DNA of 64,000 nucleotides, taken from NCBI RefSeq assembly GCF_003387155.1, contig NZ_QUMT01000003.1:708233-772232 (forward strand). The letters run 5' to 3'. The stretch comes from Roseateles depolymerans (GTDB taxonomy: Bacteria; Pseudomonadota; Gammaproteobacteria; Burkholderiales; Burkholderiaceae_C). The position numbers were made by a program, and so were the translations under genes. Below are positions 18,137 through 25,942 of the stretch, piece by piece; the stretch's first letter is position 1; each line of letters starts with the position of its first letter. The notes below the pieces were generated by a model. That model saw nothing but the letters and a program-made list of their open reading frames with translations. It was not told the origin of the DNA and ran no database searches.

Positions 18137-19636
18137 TCAGAAACCTTCTTCGACCAGTTCGGCAGCACGCAGCAGCGCGCGTGCCTTGGCCTCGGTCTCT
18201 TTCCACTCCAGCTCGGGCACCGAATCGGCCACGATGCCGGCAGCGGCCTGCACATACAGCGTCTGGTCCATGATGACGCCGGTGCGGATGGCAATGGCCA
18301 GGTCCATGTCGCCGCCAAAGCTCAGGTAGCCGCAGGCGCCGCCGTAGATGCCCCGCTTGACCGGCTCGAGCTGGTCGATGATTTCCATCGCCCGGATCTT
18401 GGGTGCGCCGGAGAGCGTGCCGGCGGGGAAGCTGGCGCGGAACACATCCATGTTGCCCACGCCGTCCTGCAGCAGGCCTTCGACGTTGCTGACGATGTGC
18501 ATCACATGCGAATAACGCTCGACCGCGAAGGCGTCGGTGACCTTCACCGTGCCGGTGCGGGCGATGCGGCCGATGTCGTTGCGCGCCAGGTCGATCAGCA
18601 TCAGGTGTTCGGCGCGTTCCTTGGGGTCGGCCTTGAGCTCCACTTCCAGGGCCTGGTCCAGCTCCGGCGTGCCGCCGCGCGGACGGGTGCCCGCCAGCGG
18701 CCGGATGGTGACCTTGCGTCCGTCGGGCGTCTGCTCCTGGCGAACCAGGATCTCGGGCGAGGCGCCGACGATCTGGAAGTCCCCCATGTCATAGAAGTAC
18801 ATGTAGGGGCTGGGGTTGAGCGAGCGCAGCGCGCGGTACAGGCTCAACGGCGACTCGGTGTAGCGCTTCTTCAGGCGCTGGCCGAAGACGATCTGCATGC
18901 AGTCGCCAGCGGCGATGAATTCCTTGGCACGGTCCACCGACCGGAGGAAGTCCGCCTTGGCAAACTCGCGCTCCACCGGATGGGCCTGTCCGCGCAGCAC
19001 ACGCGGTGCGGAGACCGAATAACTGAGCTTGTCGCGCAGTTCAGCCAGCCGTTTCTTGCCCCGGAAATAGGCTTCGGGCTGACCCGGGTCGGCGTAGACG
19101 ATGAGATAGAGCTTGCCCGAGAGGTTGTCGATGACGGCCAGCTCTTCGCACTGGAGCAGCATGACGTCGGGCGTGGGCAGCCCGCCCTGGGGAGTGGTGT
19201 CGGCCAGGCGCGGTTCGATGTAGCGCACGGCGTCGTAGCCGAAGTAGCCGGCCAGTCCGCCGCAAAAGCGCGGCAGGCCGGGCCGCAGGGCGACCTTGAA
19301 GCGCTGCTGGTAGGCCTCGATGAAGGCCAGTGGGTCGCCCTCATGGGTTTCCACGACTTCGCCGTCCCTCAGGATGCGGGTGGTGCGACCTTCGCTGCGC
19401 AGCACCGTGCGGGCAGGCAGGCCGATGAAGGAGTAGCGGCCGAAACGCTCCCCGCCCACCACCGACTCCAGCAAGAAGCTGTTGCGGCCCTGGCCGTTGC
19501 CGGCAGCAAGCTTCAAGTAGAGCGACAAGGGCGTTTCCAGATCGGCGAAGGCTTCGCTGATCAGGGGAATGCGGTTGTAGCCTTCAGCGGCCAGGCTCTG
19601 GAATTCGAGTTCAGTGATCACGTCGTCAAACCTCAT
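18137..19636 (-). CDS. trpE: Anthranilate synthase component I
   Basis: A 499-residue chorismate-using enzyme of the first tryptophan step. Conserved blocks are [17 protein letters not shown] near the N-terminus, [49 protein letters not shown], and [22 protein letters not shown] near the C-terminus. The ATG at 19636 lacks a clear Shine-Dalgarno, but the alternatives (ATG in MPLEAAP, GTG further up) add unconserved residues. It is preceded by a leader peptide gene with paired Trp codons (19813-19893), so attenuation by charged tRNA-Trp is likely. Confidence 0.96.
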   Translation of the reverse strand: MRFDDVITELEFQSLAAEGYNRIPLISEAFADLETPLSLYLKLAAGNGQGRNSFLLESVVGGERFGRYSFIGLPARTVLRSEGRTTRILRDGEVVETHEGDPLAFIEAYQQRFKVALRPGLPRFCGGLAGYFGYDAVRYIEPRLADTTPQGGLPTPDVMLLQCEELAVIDNLSGKLYLIVYADPGQPEAYFRGKKRLAELRDKLSYSVSAPRVLRGQAHPVEREFAKADFLRSVDRAKEFIAAGDCMQIVFGQRLKKRYTESPLSLYRALRSLNPSPYMYFYDMGDFQIVGASPEILVRQEQTPDGRKVTIRPLAGTRPRGGTPELDQALEVELKADPKERAEHLMLIDLARNDIGRIARTGTVKVTDAFAVERYSHVMHIVSNVEGLLQDGVGNMDVFRASFPAGTLSGAPKIRAMEIIDQLEPVKRGIYGGACGYLSFGGDMDLAIAIRTGVIMDQTLYVQAAAGIVADSVPELEWKETEAKARALLRAAELVEEGF

Positions 19637-19812
19637 GTCAGACGCGTGGGGGGCCGCCTCAAGCGGCATCCGGCACACGCGTGCGTCGTCTCAGGTCGCC
19701 TGTTGGACCTGCCCCGAGCTTGTGCGGGTGCAGAAGGTGATGACGGTGGCCCGAGGTCCGGGATCGGAGGATCCACGCAGGAGGGACAGCGGGCGGCAAG
19801 CAGCAGGCGGCT
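19637..19812 (-). promoter_or_regulatory. Candidate trp attenuation region between leader peptide and trpE
   Basis: This stretch can form short GC-rich hairpins on the minus strand, for example CCCG-GACCT-CGGG and AGGTC-CAACAGGC-GACCT. I see no U-tract after any of them, so a classical intrinsic attenuator is not evident. Rho- or translation-based control is possible. Confidence 0.4.
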
Positions 19813-19893
19813 TCAGGTGAAGTCGTGCGGGCGTCGCCAGGGCCAGGCTCCCCGGTCGTTCGACCCCTTGATGTGCTTGCGCGTGATGAACAT
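19813..19893 (-). CDS. trpL: trp operon leader peptide (26 aa, Trp-Pro-Trp)
   Basis: The minus strand encodes 26 residues starting MFITRKHIKG and ending GAWPWRRPHDFT, with Trp at 17 and 19. Two Trp codons in so short a reading frame, directly upstream of trpE, are the mark of a trp leader peptide. The ATG is 9 nt after TATAGT and has no Shine-Dalgarno, so the transcript would begin 0-3 nt before the start codon. A leaderless trpL is known in Sinorhizobium meliloti. Confidence 0.75.
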   Translation of the reverse strand: MFITRKHIKGSNDRGAWPWRRPHDFT

Positions 19894-19902
19894 AGTGGGA
19901 GC

Positions 19903-19908
19903 ACTATA
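19903..19908 (-). promoter_or_regulatory. -10 element of the trp promoter
   Basis: TATAGT on the minus strand lies 9 nt before the leader ATG. A matching -35 is weak (AACACA, 16 bp upstream). The CHI-like gene starts 120 bp away on the other strand. Confidence 0.55.
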
Positions 19909-20028
19909 GCAGGATGACTCCCGATGTGTTCGGGCTTGCGCTTCCCGCATACTCTCTTGCAGAGCCGGTCCGCCATGGGTGATGTTGCGTGCGGAGCCGG
20001 CCGATCCTCGAGGAGGAAGGAGAGAGAC

Positions 20029-20721
20029 ATGACACTTACCAAGCTGGCCGCGTCTGTTCTGGCGGTCTTGTCCCTGCTGTCGATGTCGGCCCATGGCCAG
20101 GCGACGGCTGGATCTGGCGCTTCGGGGGCGGTGGCGCCGGCGGCGTCTGGCACGTTGGGGGCTGCGGCTGCGGCTGCGCCGGCACCCGCAGCCGTGCCCC
20201 ATCCCATTGAAGTGGCCGGTGTGAAGTACGACGGGCAGGCGGAGGTGGCGGGGCAGAAGCTGGTGCTCAATGGCGCCGGCATTCGCTACAAGGCGATCTT
20301 CAAGGTCTACACCGCCGGGCTGTATCTGACCACGCGGTCCAATACGCCCGACGGGGTGCTGGCCAACGCAGGACCCAAGCGGCTCTACATCCAGATGCTG
20401 CGGGACATCGACGGGGAAGAGCTGGGCAAGCTCTTCACCAAAGGCATGGAGCAGAACGCCACTCCCGCGGAGTTCGCGAGCGCGATCAACGGGGTGCTGA
20501 GGATGTCGGAAATCTTCGTGCAGAAGAAGAAGCTCAACACCGGGGAATCGTTCGGGGTCGACTTCATCCCCGGTACTGGCACGGTGGTGTTCGTGAATGG
20601 CAAGCCGATGCCGGGTGAAGCGATCAAGGAGCCGGCGTTCTTCAATCTGCTGCTGAAGATCTGGCTGGGGAAGTCGCCAGCAGACAACGGGTTGAAGACG
20701 GCGCTGCTGGGCGGGAAGTGA
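20029..20721 (+). CDS. Exported chalcone-isomerase-like protein
   Basis: The 230-residue product has a signal peptide (MTLTKLAASVLAVLSLLSMSAHG) and an Ala-rich linker. A domain of the bacterial CHI-like family follows, beginning IEVAGVKYDGQAEVAGQKL and containing YKAIFKVYTAGLYLTTRSNTP and KRLYIQMLRDIDGEELG. Family members bind fatty-acid-like ligands or are uncharacterised; no enzymatic role can be assigned. AGGAGGAAGGAGAG precedes the ATG at 20029. It is divergent from the trp leader and is followed by hairpin element B. Confidence 0.85.
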   Translation: MTLTKLAASVLAVLSLLSMSAHGQATAGSGASGAVAPAASGTLGAAAAAAPAPAAVPHPIEVAGVKYDGQAEVAGQKLVLNGAGIRYKAIFKVYTAGLYLTTRSNTPDGVLANAGPKRLYIQMLRDIDGEELGKLFTKGMEQNATPAEFASAINGVLRMSEIFVQKKKLNTGESFGVDFIPGTGTVVFVNGKPMPGEAIKEPAFFNLLLKIWLGKSPADNGLKTALLGGK

Positions 20722-20808
20722 GTTTTTGCCCGGTCTCTCCGGGTGGGACTCTGAGGGGAGCGTAGGAGGGGGTTTTGCTCACAAGCTGCCCCCCGCCGGT
20801 GGAGCGCA

Positions 20809-20905
20809 GGGAGAGGGCCTGGGTGGCCCCTTTCCTCCATGTCCTCCGGCCCCTCCGGGGCCTCCCCCTTTTACTTACGGAAAGGGGCCACCCAGGCCCT
20901 CTCCC
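20809..20905. repeat. Large nested hairpin element, copy B
   Basis: Perfect 27-bp inverted arms (20809-20835 and 20879-20905) enclose a 43-nt loop beginning TCCATGTCC and ending TTTTACTTAC, with an inner hairpin GGCCCC-TCC-GGGGCC. The loop frame matches copies A and C but the arm sequence is unrelated. It sits between the convergent CHI-like gene and gph. The other 370 bp of this gap hold no convincing gene apart from the weak frame at 21018. Confidence 0.85.
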
Positions 20906-21017
20906 CACATCACCGCGCGCTGCCACGAACCTCCTGCGAGGGTACGACTACGTGGCGTGAGGCTTCGCGTGCGAAGCGATCAAGGACGGCCTCCCCTCCC
21001 TTCGACCGGAGCTCTTC

Positions 21018-21206
21018 ATGTCTACGAAAGAACATCGCGCCCTTGACCCGCTCATCCTGCGCTTGAAAGAAGCCAGCCTACGGAAGCTGATCGCCGCGGC
21101 CAATGATGCGTTCCGCAACGGAACGCTGCGCGAGGTCCGGCATGGAGTGGGCCTGCACCCGCAGCCCAACCAAAACTGTCAGGGTCAGACGGGAACCAGC
21201 CACTGA
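21018..21206 (+). CDS. Possible small protein, 62 aa, unknown
   Basis: The frame begins MSTKEHRALDPLILRLKEAS and has a plausible amphipathic N-terminal half, then a Pro/Gln-rich tail that runs 22 bp into the end of gph on the other strand. GGAGC lies 8 nt before the ATG. I do not recognise it. It could be a remnant of a longer gene or chance coding. Confidence 0.25.
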   Translation: MSTKEHRALDPLILRLKEASLRKLIAAANDAFRNGTLREVRHGVGLHPQPNQNCQGQTGTSH

Positions 21207-21850
21207 TCCAGCCGGTCCAGGTAGACATCGGCGCGAACATCCCGGATAGGCTGGCCATGGTTGTAGCCGTAGCTGACCAGCGCCACCGGGCAGCCTGCCG
21301 CATTCGCGGCCTTGGCATCATTGCTGGAGTCGCCCACCATCCAGGTCGTCGCCGGGGACGTGCCCAGCGCCTCGCAGGTCTTGAGCAGCGGCAGCGGGTC
21401 CGGCTTCTTGCGTTCGAAGTCGTCTCCGCCAAACACGTGGTCGAAGTAGACGTCCAGCGCCTTGCGCCGGAGCAGGTCACGCGCAAATGCGGCCGGTTTG
21501 TTGGTCAGGCAGGCCATCGGCAGGCCCAGCGCGCGGATCTGCCGCAGCCCCGCTTCCACGCCAGGAAAGACGTCGGCATGCGTGCCGTTGAGCACCTCGT
21601 AGTGACGCTGGTAGAGCGTCCACGCCGGCTCGTACTGGTCCTGCGAGCCGCCGACTTCCCGCAGTACGCTGCGGATCAGGTGCTCGCTGCCCTGGCCGAT
21701 GGTGTGCTCGACGAACTCGCGGGACACGCGCGGTAGCGCCAGGTCGTCCAGCACCTGCGACAGCACGGCAACGAAGTCGCCCAGCGTGTCCACCATCGTG
21801 CCGTCGAGGTCGATCATGAAGCCCGTCGGGGCAGGTTGAAGCATGCTCAT
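21185..21850 (-). CDS. gph: Phosphoglycolate phosphatase (HAD superfamily)
   Basis: A HAD hydrolase that dephosphorylates 2-phosphoglycolate made during DNA repair. The 221-residue protein has motif I FMIDLDGTMVDT, motif II LTNKPA, motif III KKPDPLPLL and motif IV VGDSSNDAKAANAAG. In many Burkholderiales gph lies next to trpE; here it is separated by the CHI-like gene. The ATG at 21850 is used; a GTG at 21859 would add three residues. Confidence 0.92.
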   Translation of the reverse strand: MSMLQPAPTGFMIDLDGTMVDTLGDFVAVLSQVLDDLALPRVSREFVEHTIGQGSEHLIRSVLREVGGSQDQYEPAWTLYQRHYEVLNGTHADVFPGVEAGLRQIRALGLPMACLTNKPAAFARDLLRRKALDVYFDHVFGGDDFERKKPDPLPLLKTCEALGTSPATTWMVGDSSNDAKAANAAGCPVALVSYGYNHGQPIRDVRADVYLDRLDQWLVPV

Positions 21851-21875
21851 GACGTTCACCGATTCAATCCGCCGC

Positions 21876-22622
21876 TCAGTGCTGCGTCACCACGATCGGG
21901 TCGCCCTGCGTGATGATCATCGTGTGCTCGTACTGCGCGGACAGGTTGCCCGGCACGCCCACCAGGGTCCAGCCGTCGTCGGTCTCGTTGACGATGCGGC
22001 TCTTGGTGGAGAGGAAAGGCTCGATGGTGATGACCATTCCTTCCGTCAGCAGCCGCTTGTCCTTCGGGTCGAAGTAGCCGGGAATGTGTTCCGGCGCCTC
22101 ATGCAGCGCGCGGCCCACGCCGTGGCTGCCCAGGTTCTCGATGATCTTGAAGCCGTACGACTTGGCCACGCGCTCGATGGCCGCGCCGATGCCGCTGATG
22201 GGCTGGCCGGCACGGGCCTGCTTCATGGCCTGTTCCAGCGCCGTGCGGGTGGCATGGCACAGACGCGTCTTTTGCGGATTGGTCGGAGGGATGACTCGCG
22301 TGCCGCCGGTGTCGGCGAAATAACCGCCCAGCTCGGCCGACACGTCCACGTTCAGCACATCGCCAGCACGGATCACGCGGCCGCCAGGAATGCCGTGCGC
22401 CGCTTCTTCGTTGATGCTGATGCAGGTGTAGCCCGGGAAGTCGTAGGTCAGCTTCGGGGCGGAACGGGCGCCGTGCTGCTCCAGCAGCTGCCCGCCCAGG
22501 CGGTCCAGCTCCAGCGTGGTCATGCCCGGCTCGGCCGTCTCCAGCAGTTCTTGCAGCACCAGCGACACGATGCGACCAATGCGCTTCAGGCCAACGATGT
22601 CGTCTTCGGATTCAACGGTCAT
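21876..22622 (-). CDS. map: Methionine aminopeptidase, type I
   Basis: It removes the N-terminal Met from new proteins. The 248-residue protein shows the five metal ligands: the Asp pair in NVDVSAELGGYFADTGGT, His in LGSHGVGRALHEAP, and Glu in ITIEPF and QYEHTM. The substrate-binding His is in AAHGIPGG. The ATG at 22622 has GGAGA 4 nt upstream; a frame to 22661 adds unconserved residues. Confidence 0.95.
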   Translation of the reverse strand: MTVESEDDIVGLKRIGRIVSLVLQELLETAEPGMTTLELDRLGGQLLEQHGARSAPKLTYDFPGYTCISINEEAAHGIPGGRVIRAGDVLNVDVSAELGGYFADTGGTRVIPPTNPQKTRLCHATRTALEQAMKQARAGQPISGIGAAIERVAKSYGFKIIENLGSHGVGRALHEAPEHIPGYFDPKDKRLLTEGMVITIEPFLSTKSRIVNETDDGWTLVGVPGNLSAQYEHTMIITQGDPIVVTQH

Positions 22623-22801
22623 GGGATCTCCAGTCGGGGCTGTTCGAGCGGTGGAGACCACATCGGAACAAAAAGGGGCACTTGAAGCGTGCGAGTACTG
22701 CGTGCGCCCGCCGGAAAACCCGGCGGCCTCGCGCCGCAGGTTACCAAAACACCGGCGGGCCCGCTGTCACGGGGTCACAGAGCGCGGCCACAATCCGCCC
22801 C

Positions 22802-24124
22802 ATGCAGCCGCTGCCCCCTTCCGCACCGACACCGACATCGACCTCACCCGCACCGCTTCAGTCCCCCGCCGGCCATTGGGCGGAGGTCCTGAAGGCGTTC
22901 CTCCTGCTCGGTCTGACGTCGTTCGGCGGGCCGGTCGCGCACCTGGGGTACTTCCGGGCGGCGTTCGTCGAGCGTCGCCGCTGGCTGACAGAGGCCGACT
23001 ATGCCGATCTGGTCGCCCTGTGCCAGTGCCTGCCGGGCCCCACCAGCAGCCAGGTCGGCATCGGGCTGGGGCTGCATCGGGCCGGCAGCGCGGGCGCCCT
23101 GGCCGCCTGGGTGGGATTCACCGCCCCTTCGGCGGTCCTGATGATGCTGGTGGCGCTGGGGGTACAGCACGGCACGTCGCCACTGGCCGCTGGCGCCCTG
23201 CACGGCCTGAAGGTGCTGGCCGTGGCGGTGGTGGCGCAAGCGGTCTGGGCGATGGCACGCAGCCTGTGCCCGGACTGGCCGCGAGCGCTGCTGGCCGTCA
23301 TGGCCGCCGTGCTGGTGCTGACACTGCCCCCCGCTGTCGGACAAGTCGGGGCGCTTGCGCTGGGTGCTGTCGTCGGCCTTGGGTGGCTCATGTCCGCGCC
23401 GGCACCGACGACGGGCAGCCCGGTCGTACCTTCGGATCCGAAGGCGCCGTCACGGCTGGATCCGCAGACGAGCCGGCCCTCGGCGTCCCCGGTGAGTCGC
23501 CGCATGGGGTTGATGGCCCTGCTGCTGTTCCTGGCGCTGATGGGCGCGTTGTTCCTGGCGGCTCACGGCACAGGCTCCCGCTTGTGGGGCGCCCTGTGGG
23601 TCTGTTACCGCGCCAGCTCGCTGGTGTTCGGCGGGGGCCATGTGGTGCTGCCGATGCTGGAGGCGGGCATGGTCCAGACGGGCTGGATGAGCGCAGAACA
23701 GTTCCTAGCCGGATACGGCGCCGCGCAAGCCGTGCCCGGCCCGCTGTTCACCTTTGCCGCGTATCTCGGCGCCACGCTCTCCATGCCCGGCGTGGCCAGT
23801 CCGTGGCTGGGCGCCCTGCTCCTGCTGACCGCCATCTTTGCCCCCGCCTGGCTCACCCTGTTCGCCGCCCTGCCGTACTGGCATGGGCTGCGGCAGCAGC
23901 CGCGGGTGCGCAACGCGCTGGCCGGGATCAATGCCGCGGTGGTCGGTGTGCTGGCGGCGGCCTTGATCACACCGGTGGGCAGCAGCGCCATTCAACATCC
24001 CTTGGATGGCGCGATGGCGGTGGCGGCGATGGTGCTGTTGATGCGACTGCGCTGGTCGCCAGTGATCCTCGTGCTGCTCATGTCAGCCGCTGGTGCCGGG
24101 CTTGTCGCGTTGGGCGCGGCCTAA
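22802..24124 (+). CDS. chrA: Chromate transporter, two-domain CHR family
   Basis: A 440-residue inner-membrane protein with two homologous CHR halves. The first carries FLLLGLTSFGGPVAHLGYFR and LCQCLPGPTSSQVGIGLG; the second carries SSLVFGGGHVVLPMLEAGM and GYGAAQAVPGPLFTFAAYLG. Such proteins export chromate in exchange for other ions, although many chromosomal copies have no tested substrate. The ATG at 22802 is chosen because it starts the alignable region. No Shine-Dalgarno is present; CACAAT 7 nt upstream may be a -10. Its stop codon overlaps that of the convergent mntH. Confidence 0.9.
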   Translation: MQPLPPSAPTPTSTSPAPLQSPAGHWAEVLKAFLLLGLTSFGGPVAHLGYFRAAFVERRRWLTEADYADLVALCQCLPGPTSSQVGIGLGLHRAGSAGALAAWVGFTAPSAVLMMLVALGVQHGTSPLAAGALHGLKVLAVAVVAQAVWAMARSLCPDWPRALLAVMAAVLVLTLPPAVGQVGALALGAVVGLGWLMSAPAPTTGSPVVPSDPKAPSRLDPQTSRPSASPVSRRMGLMALLLFLALMGALFLAAHGTGSRLWGALWVCYRASSLVFGGGHVVLPMLEAGMVQTGWMSAEQFLAGYGAAQAVPGPLFTFAAYLGATLSMPGVASPWLGALLLLTAIFAPAWLTLFAALPYWHGLRQQPRVRNALAGINAAVVGVLAAALITPVGSSAIQHPLDGAMAVAAMVLLMRLRWSPVILVLLMSAAGAGLVALGAA

Positions 24125-25443
24125 AGTACCCCCACCAGCGACGCCAGCAGCGCCACGTTCGCCACACTCACCGCGCCAAAAATCGTCCACGCCATGCCAC
24201 GCAGCCACGGCCCGCTGGCAAAGCGCCCCATCAGCGCCGCATCGCTGGTCATGCGAATGAGCGGCCACATGGCAAACGGCAGTTGCAGGCTCAGCACCAC
24301 CTGACTCGCCACCAGCAGCCGCCCCACGCCCCCTTCTCCCAGCCACCAGACCCCCAGGAACGCAGGCACCAGCGCAATCGCACGTGTCACCAGCCGTCGC
24401 TGCCAGCACGGAATCTTGAGCTGCAGGAAACCTTCCATCAGCACCTGCCCGGCAATGGTGCCGGTGAAGGTGGAACTCTGGCCCGCCGCCAGCAGCGCGA
24501 TACCAAACAGCAGCGATGCCAACGTGCTCCCCACCAGCGGGTCCAGCAGGTGATAGGCGTCCTGGATCTCCGTCACCTCGGTATGCCCCTTGGCATGGAA
24601 GGCGGTGGCGGCCAGGGTCAGAATCGCGGCGTTGATCAGTAGCGCCAGCGCCAGGGACACCAGCGTGTCCCAGGTGCACAGCCGCAGCCCGTCCTGCAGC
24701 TCCGCAGGATCCCGGCCAATGCGGCGCGTCTGGACGATGGACGAATGCAGGTAGAGGTTGTGCGGCATCACCGTCGCTCCCAGGATGCCGATGGCCAGCA
24801 GCAGTGCATGACGGTCATGCACTGCCAGACCGTTGGGCACAAAGCCCTGCGCCACGGCCCGCCAGTCCGGCCCCACCAGCACCAGTTGCACCGCAAAGCA
24901 CACGCCAATGGTCATCACCAACCCGAGGATGATGGCCTCCACCTGGCGGAACCCGCGCCCTTTGAGGCCCAGCACGATCAGCGTGTCCAGCGCCGCCAGC
25001 GCCACCCCGCTCATCAGCGACATGCCGAACAGCAGATGCAGCGCCAGCGCAGTGCCCAGCACCTCCGCCACGTCGCAGGCAATGATGGCCAGCTCGGCCA
25101 TGAACCACAGGCTCAGGTTGACGGGTCGGCGGTAGCGCGCCCGGCAGGCCTGGGCCAGATCCATCTGGGTGACGATGCCCAGTCGCAGCGACAAGGTCTG
25201 CAGCACCATGGCCGCCAGGCTGGAGGCCAGCACCACCCACAGCAGGGCATGGCCGAAACGCGAGCCGGCCTCGATGTCGGTGGCCCAGTTGCCGGGATCC
25301 ATGTAGCCGACCGAGACCAGCAGACCGGGCCCGGCCACCTTCAGCAGGCGGCGCCACAGCGGCCCCTGTGTCGGCAAGGGAATGGAACCGTGGACCTCGG
25401 AGGGACAAAACGGCGCAGTAGCGGTGGTGGGCAGTCCAAACAT
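24121..25443 (-). CDS. mntH: Nramp-family Mn2+/Fe2+ transporter
   Basis: A 440-residue proton-coupled divalent-metal importer with 11 expected membrane helices. The Nramp signatures are present: YMDPGNWATDIEAGS in TM1 (metal-binding Asp/Asn) and GATVMPHNLYLHSSIVQTR in TM6. The ATG at 25443 has no Shine-Dalgarno. A structured RNA with a terminator lies 90-200 nt upstream on the same strand, so expression may be controlled by attenuation. The gene is convergent with chrA, and the stops overlap. Confidence 0.92.
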   Translation of the reverse strand: MFGLPTTATAPFCPSEVHGSIPLPTQGPLWRRLLKVAGPGLLVSVGYMDPGNWATDIEAGSRFGHALLWVVLASSLAAMVLQTLSLRLGIVTQMDLAQACRARYRRPVNLSLWFMAELAIIACDVAEVLGTALALHLLFGMSLMSGVALAALDTLIVLGLKGRGFRQVEAIILGLVMTIGVCFAVQLVLVGPDWRAVAQGFVPNGLAVHDRHALLLAIGILGATVMPHNLYLHSSIVQTRRIGRDPAELQDGLRLCTWDTLVSLALALLINAAILTLAATAFHAKGHTEVTEIQDAYHLLDPLVGSTLASLLFGIALLAAGQSSTFTGTIAGQVLMEGFLQLKIPCWQRRLVTRAIALVPAFLGVWWLGEGGVGRLLVASQVVLSLQLPFAMWPLIRMTSDAALMGRFASGPWLRGMAWTIFGAVSVANVALLASLVGVL

Positions 25444-25533
25444 GGACGTGCATTGTGCGGGGACGCCGGCCCGTCTGCTCCTCCCCAGTGGCAAACCCGT
25501 GCCCCCTGCGCCCGGCTGTGGCGACGGAACCGC

Positions 25534-25572
25534 AAAAAGACGAAGGGCGGACCTCCGCTAGAAGTCCGCCCT
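25534..25572 (-). terminator. Intrinsic terminator upstream of mntH
   Basis: The minus strand has a 9-bp perfect stem AGGGCGGAC/GTCCGCCCT with an 11-nt loop, followed by TCGTCTTTTT. It lies between the sigma-54 activator gene (stop 25943) and mntH, so it ends the activator transcript, an sRNA, or attenuates mntH. Confidence 0.8.
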
Positions 25573-25645
25573 ATCCCTTGCCCATCACCTCAAGTCGTCC
25601 GGCTTTCGCCTCTGCGGTTCAGCCACCATCTCTGTTCCGCATGGG
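25534..25645 (-). ncRNA. Candidate structured RNA ending at the terminator (mntH leader or sRNA)
   Basis: Upstream of the terminator the minus strand can form a junction. P1 is CCCAT/ATGGG (25641-25645 with 25581-25585). P2 is GCGG-AA-CAG/CTG-AA-CCGC with a symmetric AA/AA internal loop (25637-25640 with 25614-25617). P3 is GGC-GAAA-GCC (25601-25610). A closed junction with a GNRA loop followed by a terminator 90 nt before a metal transporter looks like a cis-regulatory RNA. I cannot match it to a known class. Confidence 0.4.
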
Positions 25646-25810
25646 TTGAAGATTACGCCGCTGCCGGCTCGGCAGACAGTCAAGGATGCCGACAGCCCCC
25701 CTCGGAGAATCCAGCAAAGCCGTGTCGGTCGATGACTGACAAGGATGACGGACGCGACGCAGCGCAGCCGGCCATGTAGCCAGCGCTGCAGCCGTGATCG
25801 CAGCGGTCCA

Positions 25811-25905
25811 TGCAGGGTCTGCGCAGGGTCTGCGCAGAGTCAGCGCAGGGCCAGTGCAGGGTCAGTGCAGGGCCAGTGCATGGCCCGTGCAGGGCCAGCG
25901 CAGCG
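25811..25905 (+). repeat. Degenerate 12-bp minisatellite
   Basis: About eight imperfect units of a 12-bp motif close to GGCCAGTGCAGG follow one another. The array lies in the 500-bp noncoding gap between mntH and the activator gene and ends about 40 bp before the activator stop. Confidence 0.8.
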
Positions 25906-25942
25906 GTCAGAGCGGCAGTCACTGGTGCCATAAAGGCGACCA

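Noticed and set aside
25534..25645. Known glycine or yybP-ykoY riboswitch before mntH
   Set aside because: Tried against the conserved loops I remember for both and no adequate match was found, so only an unclassified RNA is reported.
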